Shown: positions 9,101 through 10,088 of the stretch, piece by piece
Numbering within the stretch: the first letter of the stretch is position 1
Layout: each line of letters starts with the position of its first letter
Assembly (NCBI GenBank): GCA_019693395.1
Contig: JAAMXP010000235.1
Span: forward strand, 1 to 10,088
DNA: 10,088 nucleotides
Direction: 5' to 3'
Source of the DNA: Ettlia oleoabundans
Lineage: Eukaryota > Chlorophyta > Chlorophyceae > Chlamydomonadales
Made by a program: the position numbers and the translations under genes
Notes under the pieces: model-generated
Told to the model about the DNA's origin: nothing
The model's database searches: none
Seen by the model: the letters and a program-made list of their open reading frames with translations, nothing else

Positions 9101-10024
9101 TCCAACTTGCAGTCATGGACCTCGTGTTGTTTCAGCAGGCTGCAGAGCACGTGTGCAGAATCGCACGGATATTGTCTCTCCCTTGTGGTCATGCAATGTT
9201 GGTGGGCGTTGGTGGTTCTGGTGCGCCTATGTTTGCAATGTTGTATTTGTTAGTTTCCATGGGTTAAGGCAGTGTGGGTTATCTTTGGCAACCGCAGGCA
9301 AACAGTCTTTGGCACGGCTTGCTGCATTTTTGTGCGGTTATGAAGTCTTTCAAATTGCTGTCAGTTCGGCATATGGTCTGCCTGAGTTCAGATCGGTATG
9401 TTAATGTCTCCTGTGTGGCAAACTTCACAAGTTGTGTGTGTTGTGTTGATGACCCCTCAATTGTTTCATGCGTCAGGACTTGTTGAGGTTGTACCAAACA
9501 GCAGGCGCAAAGGGAACACCAATTGTACTTCTACTCAGTGACAATCAGATTGTCAATGAGGGATTTCTCATTTACATCAATGATTTGCTTGCCAATGGCG
9601 ACATTCCTGCACTGTGCTCGGACGAGGATAAAGTTGCCTTCGTCAACGCGGTAAGGCAGGGTTTATGGATTGGTTACCCAAATCATGCTGTAAACTGCTG
9701 GGAGACAAGGGTGCCCACGTGTTAATGACCGCACTATGCACAATGCTGGCCCTTGGTAGGTACGGAACGAAGTCAAAGCTGCAGGTCTCATGGACACCCC
9801 AGACATCTGCTGGCAGTTTTTCATTGAACGTGTGCGTCGTATGGTGTAAGCGTTATGTGTAGCTGCGGTTATTGCATGGTATGTTTATGTTTTGTCGTAC
9901 AGGTCGCTTCGGTGCAGGTCCGCAAGAATCTCCATGTCATTCTCTGCTTTTCGCCAGTGGGTGACCAATTCAGGGTCCGAGCAAGGCGGTTCCCTTCACT
10001 ATTAAACTGCATGACATTTGACTG
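142..10024 (+). CDS. Axonemal dynein heavy chain, outer-arm alpha/beta-like; internal fragment of 43 exons
   Basis: This is the motor subunit of a ciliary dynein, which uses ATP hydrolysis in a ring of AAA modules to slide axonemal doublet microtubules. I found the exons by following dynein homology across frames and checking splice sites and phase: 142-289, 487-645, 740-898, 1027-1152, 1241-1372, 1501-1662, 1856-2050, 2213-2263, 2380-2448, 2520-2586, 2657-2696, 2817-2967, 3260-3418, 3496-3578, 3725-3917, 3988-4114, 4249-4432, 4520-4562, 4658-4798, 4879-5025, 5108-5195, 5271-5422, 5515-5697, 5787-5852, 5951-6085, 6249-6478, 6587-6680, 6753-6950, 7058-7145, 7221-7325, 7438-7581, 7672-7804, 7889-8041, 8126-8180, 8272-8353, 8452-8546, 8621-8749, 8881-9028, 9113-9220, 9298-9395, 9477-9650, 9760-9831, 9918-10024. 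The joined frame is about 1,790 codons with no stop; full-length family members are about 4,500 residues, so both ends are missing. No exon carries a frameshift, so it looks functional. The axonemal class is nearly certain; the outer-arm alpha/beta subgroup is likely but inferred. Confidence 0.96.
290..483 (+). repeat. Tandem duplication inside intron 1
   Basis: Two diverged copies of 92 bases, 290-381 and 392-483, lie exactly 102 bases apart. Both begin GTGAGCTGAGCACAGCCTAA and both end near a C-T/C-AGCAATG acceptor-like stretch. The match is strong over the first 34 bases (two differences) and weaker in the middle. The bases just before each copy also resemble each other (GGAAACG before copy 1, TTCAAACC before copy 2), so the duplicated unit seems to include the end of exon 1. 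Each copy looks like a whole intron. Confidence 0.85.
377..391 (+). other. Possible 15-base microexon
   Basis: Between the two intron copies lies a 15-base segment preceded by CCTCAG and followed by GTGAGC. Read in the phase left by exon 1 it gives five codons, QWIQT, with no stop, and keeps the frame into exon 2. Its last residues resemble the end of exon 1 (ET against QT), as expected if it arose from the duplication. The linker is also readable without it, so use is undecided. Confidence 0.35.
1461..1484 (+). repeat. (AT)12 microsatellite in intron 5
   Basis: Twelve AT units lie a few bases upstream of the TTTTCTGCAG acceptor of exon 6. This is a simple repeat in an intron. Its position close to the splice acceptor means length changes could affect branch-point to acceptor spacing, but there is no direct sign of a function. 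Confidence 0.9.
1856..2967 (+). other. Linker region, middle part (DHC_N2), exons 7-12
   Basis: Exon 7 contains [11 protein letters not shown] (1943-1975) and then [14 protein letters not shown], a standard linker signature. Exons 8 and 9 are short (51 and 69 bases) and lead to FCEKALQ. Exon 10 continues with [15 protein letters not shown] and SSSDVL, one of the best conserved stretches of axonemal heavy chains. Exon 11 is 40 bases ([14 protein letters not shown], with the last codon split) and needs a GC donor at 2697 to join exon 12 in frame. Exon 12 reads [14 protein letters not shown] and later [14 protein letters not shown], as in outer-arm chains. Exons 8, 9 and 11 have no useful open frame of their own, so a simple ORF search would miss them; they are supported by homology, phase and splice sites. 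Confidence 0.88.
2697..2816 (+). other. Intron 11, probable GC-AG intron
   Basis: The exon 11 side reads AG and the intron starts GCAGGG; it ends in CCAG at 2816. Using this donor joins NPKCIIR to HLPKCFDN, which keeps the usual length between the D-I-L-S element and the H-L-x-K-x-F-D-N element of outer-arm chains. The only GT donor that keeps the frame into exon 12 without change of phase is at 2685, and it would delete four residues (CIIR) from this segment. Confidence 0.7.
2968..3259 (+). other. Intron 12, longest complete intron
   Basis: This 292-base stretch separates GPVE of exon 12 from GWLQ of exon 13, which are adjacent in family members, so no exon is missing here. It has a normal GTGAGA donor and a GCTGCAG acceptor. 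It holds open frames in some phases but none resembles dynein or anything else I recognise. Confidence 0.85.
3260..4114 (+). other. Linker region, C-terminal part leading into AAA1, exons 13-16
   Basis: Exon 13 carries [10 protein letters not shown] and [15 protein letters not shown]. Exon 14 carries [15 protein letters not shown], the family's A-F-x-x-L-E-E-G element, and ends at QL plus two bases before a GC donor. Exon 15 has the near-invariant [10 protein letters not shown] (3792-3821) and WQSQLRY. Exon 16 has NEYIGN and [12 protein letters not shown] (4054-4089), which forms the entry to AAA1. The exon 13 end is placed at 3418, because the join TQE to VSEAFE gives the family's normal spacing; a second in-frame donor lies 12 bases later. 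One oddity is RLFFTQE where I would expect a Trp-Trp pair. Exon 16 ends on the first base of the glycine codon just before the Walker A region. Confidence 0.92.
3579..3724 (+). other. Intron 14, probable GC-AG intron
   Basis: Exon 14 ends CTTAG and the intron starts GCAAAC; the acceptor is CCTGCAG at 3722-3724. The join gives [16 protein letters not shown], with the serine codon split two bases to one, which matches the spacing of the family's Q-L-N-x-L-I segment. Reading on past 3578 gives residues unlike any dynein up to a stop at 3694-3696. A GT donor in the right phase lies only about 50 bases further on, after that unlike stretch. Confidence 0.8.
4249..5422 (+). other. AAA1, main ATPase site, exons 17-22
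   Basis: AAA1 is the principal ATP-hydrolysing module of dynein. After the split glycine codon, exon 17 reads [20 protein letters not shown], with Walker A GPAGTGKT at 4263-4286. It continues with [14 protein letters not shown] and [10 protein letters not shown]. Walker B ends in Asp-Glu at 4419-4424 within CLDEFNR, so both catalytic acidic residues are present. Exon 18 is only 43 bases and encodes [14 protein letters not shown]. Exon 19 carries [15 protein letters not shown] (4745-4789), the sensor I region. Exon 20 has [20 protein letters not shown] and AEGFQ. Exons 21 and 22 ([33 protein letters not shown]) form the small domain and the step to AAA2. All key residues I can check are intact. 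Confidence 0.96.
5515..6950 (+). other. AAA2, nucleotide-binding module, exons 23-28
   Basis: AAA2 normally binds nucleotide in a structural role. Exon 23 holds Walker A GPAGCGKS at 5623-5646 and is not interrupted by an intron. Exon 24 encodes [18 protein letters not shown]. Exon 25 starts TREWREGF and holds WIVLDGDID (6026-6052), the AAA2 Walker B, which lacks the catalytic glutamate as is usual for this module. Exon 26 begins [16 protein letters not shown], a pattern I associate with outer-arm alpha/beta chains rather than gamma or cytoplasmic ones, and carries [12 protein letters not shown] (SRAG is commoner). Exon 27 begins at 6587: the join from exon 26 gives [12 protein letters not shown], matching the family's D-K-Y-V/L element. 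Exon 28 has [20 protein letters not shown] and FSRWW, typical of the AAA2 to AAA3 step. Confidence 0.94.
7058..8749 (+). other. AAA3, regulatory ATPase module, exons 29-37
   Basis: AAA3 gates the motor cycle in dyneins. Exon 29 opens [10 protein letters not shown]. Exon 30 has [11 protein letters not shown] and ends inside Walker A; the loop GNTGTGKT is split by a phase 1 intron between 7325 and 7438, in the glycine before TGKT. Exon 32 has [19 protein letters not shown], with Walker [10 protein letters not shown] at 7710-7736, then [11 protein letters not shown]. Exon 33 carries [12 protein letters not shown] (sensor region, from 7935) and RMQRHF. Exon 34 is 55 bases (YYQILEGHL) and has no stand-alone open frame. 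Exons 35-36 give FLPSA and [17 protein letters not shown] (8457-8507), the AAA3 small domain. Exon 37 has [15 protein letters not shown]. All joins keep the family spacing. Confidence 0.95.
8881..10024 (+). other. AAA4, partial, exons 38-43
   Basis: Exon 38 encodes [14 protein letters not shown] and the run to YNESNA. Exon 39 has [16 protein letters not shown] and ends inside the AAA4 Walker A loop; GVGGSGKQS is completed from exon 40 across a phase 1 intron (9221-9297). Exon 40 continues [18 protein letters not shown]. Exon 41 carries [13 protein letters not shown], the AAA4 Walker B region (LLLSDNQ at 9528-9548), followed by [11 protein letters not shown]. Exon 42 starts [12 protein letters not shown] after a TAG acceptor. 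Exon 43 has CFSPVG (9945-9962), [12 protein letters not shown] and ends on two bases of a tryptophan codon. I end exon 42 at 9831 and start exon 43 at 9918, because FIER to [10 protein letters not shown] gives the normal length; other in-frame choices exist. The stalk and the rest of AAA4 are beyond the window. Confidence 0.93.
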
Positions 10025-10088
10025 GTGAGCGCGCGTTGGTTCGTGTGTATGTGGAGGTGTGGAGTGCTATGGTGGGGTGGGTGGGGTG
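10025..10088 (+). other. Start of intron 43, GT- and G-rich
   Basis: After the GTGAGC donor the sequence turns into GT-rich and then G-rich repeats, with GGTGGGGTGGGTGGGGTG at 10071-10088 closing the window. The G-runs are of the kind that can form a four-stranded structure on the RNA-like strand. The intron is cut off, so its extent is unknown. Confidence 0.75.

Noticed and set aside
142..10024. The many short open frames and scattered in-phase stops could suggest a decayed pseudogene.
   Set aside because: Once 42 introns are removed, the exons join into one stop-free frame with intact Walker A and B motifs and family spacing, so a functional intron-rich gene is a better reading.
1..10088. 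A new defence system, mobile element or other undescribed multi-gene system.
   Set aside because: All coding signal belongs to one conserved dynein heavy chain; I see no transposase, integrase, terminal repeats, CRISPR units or other genes.

Overview
The window is an internal piece of one nuclear eukaryotic gene, read on the + strand: an axonemal dynein heavy chain broken into 43 recognisable short exons (142-10024). Exons run from about 40 to 230 bases and are separated by 42 complete introns of roughly 70 to 290 bases. Joining the exons gives one open frame of about 1,790 codons with no internal stop, under the standard genetic code. Neither the start nor the end of the gene is present: 1-141 is the tail of one intron and 10025-10088 the head of another.

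In order, the protein holds the linker region (DHC_N2 family, exons 1-16, 142-4114), AAA1 with its lid (exons 17-22, 4249-5422), AAA2 (exons 23-28, 5515-6950), AAA3 (exons 29-37, 7058-8749) and the first part of AAA4 (exons 38-43, 8881-10024). Walker A sequences are intact in all four AAA modules: [24 protein letters not shown] and GVGGSGKQ. The N-terminal tail lies upstream. The stalk, AAA5, AAA6 and the C-terminal domain lie downstream. Family features such as [11 protein letters not shown] in AAA2, YFIDDMNMP in AAA3 and FPRFYF in the linker point to an axonemal chain of the outer-arm alpha/beta group (animal DNAH9/11/17, Chlamydomonas ODA4/ODA11). This subgroup call rests on remembered family patterns, not on a search.

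The organism is therefore a flagellate or ciliate-bearing eukaryote with an intron-dense genome and fairly balanced base composition. An alga or other protist is likely, but I cannot name the lineage. The splice signals are distinctive. About two thirds of the acceptors end in TGCAG, often with no clear pyrimidine tract, while the donors are very variable after GT. Two introns are best explained as GC-AG.

There is no second gene, RNA gene, mobile element, CRISPR array or operon. What merits a second look is gene structure: a tandemly duplicated intron that may have created a 15-base microexon, the two GC-AG introns, a cluster of in-frame alternative splice sites in AAA4, introns cutting two Walker A loops, and G-rich or CA-rich repeat tracts in the flanking introns. 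I see no sign of a new biological system; the gene itself is a conserved ciliary motor.
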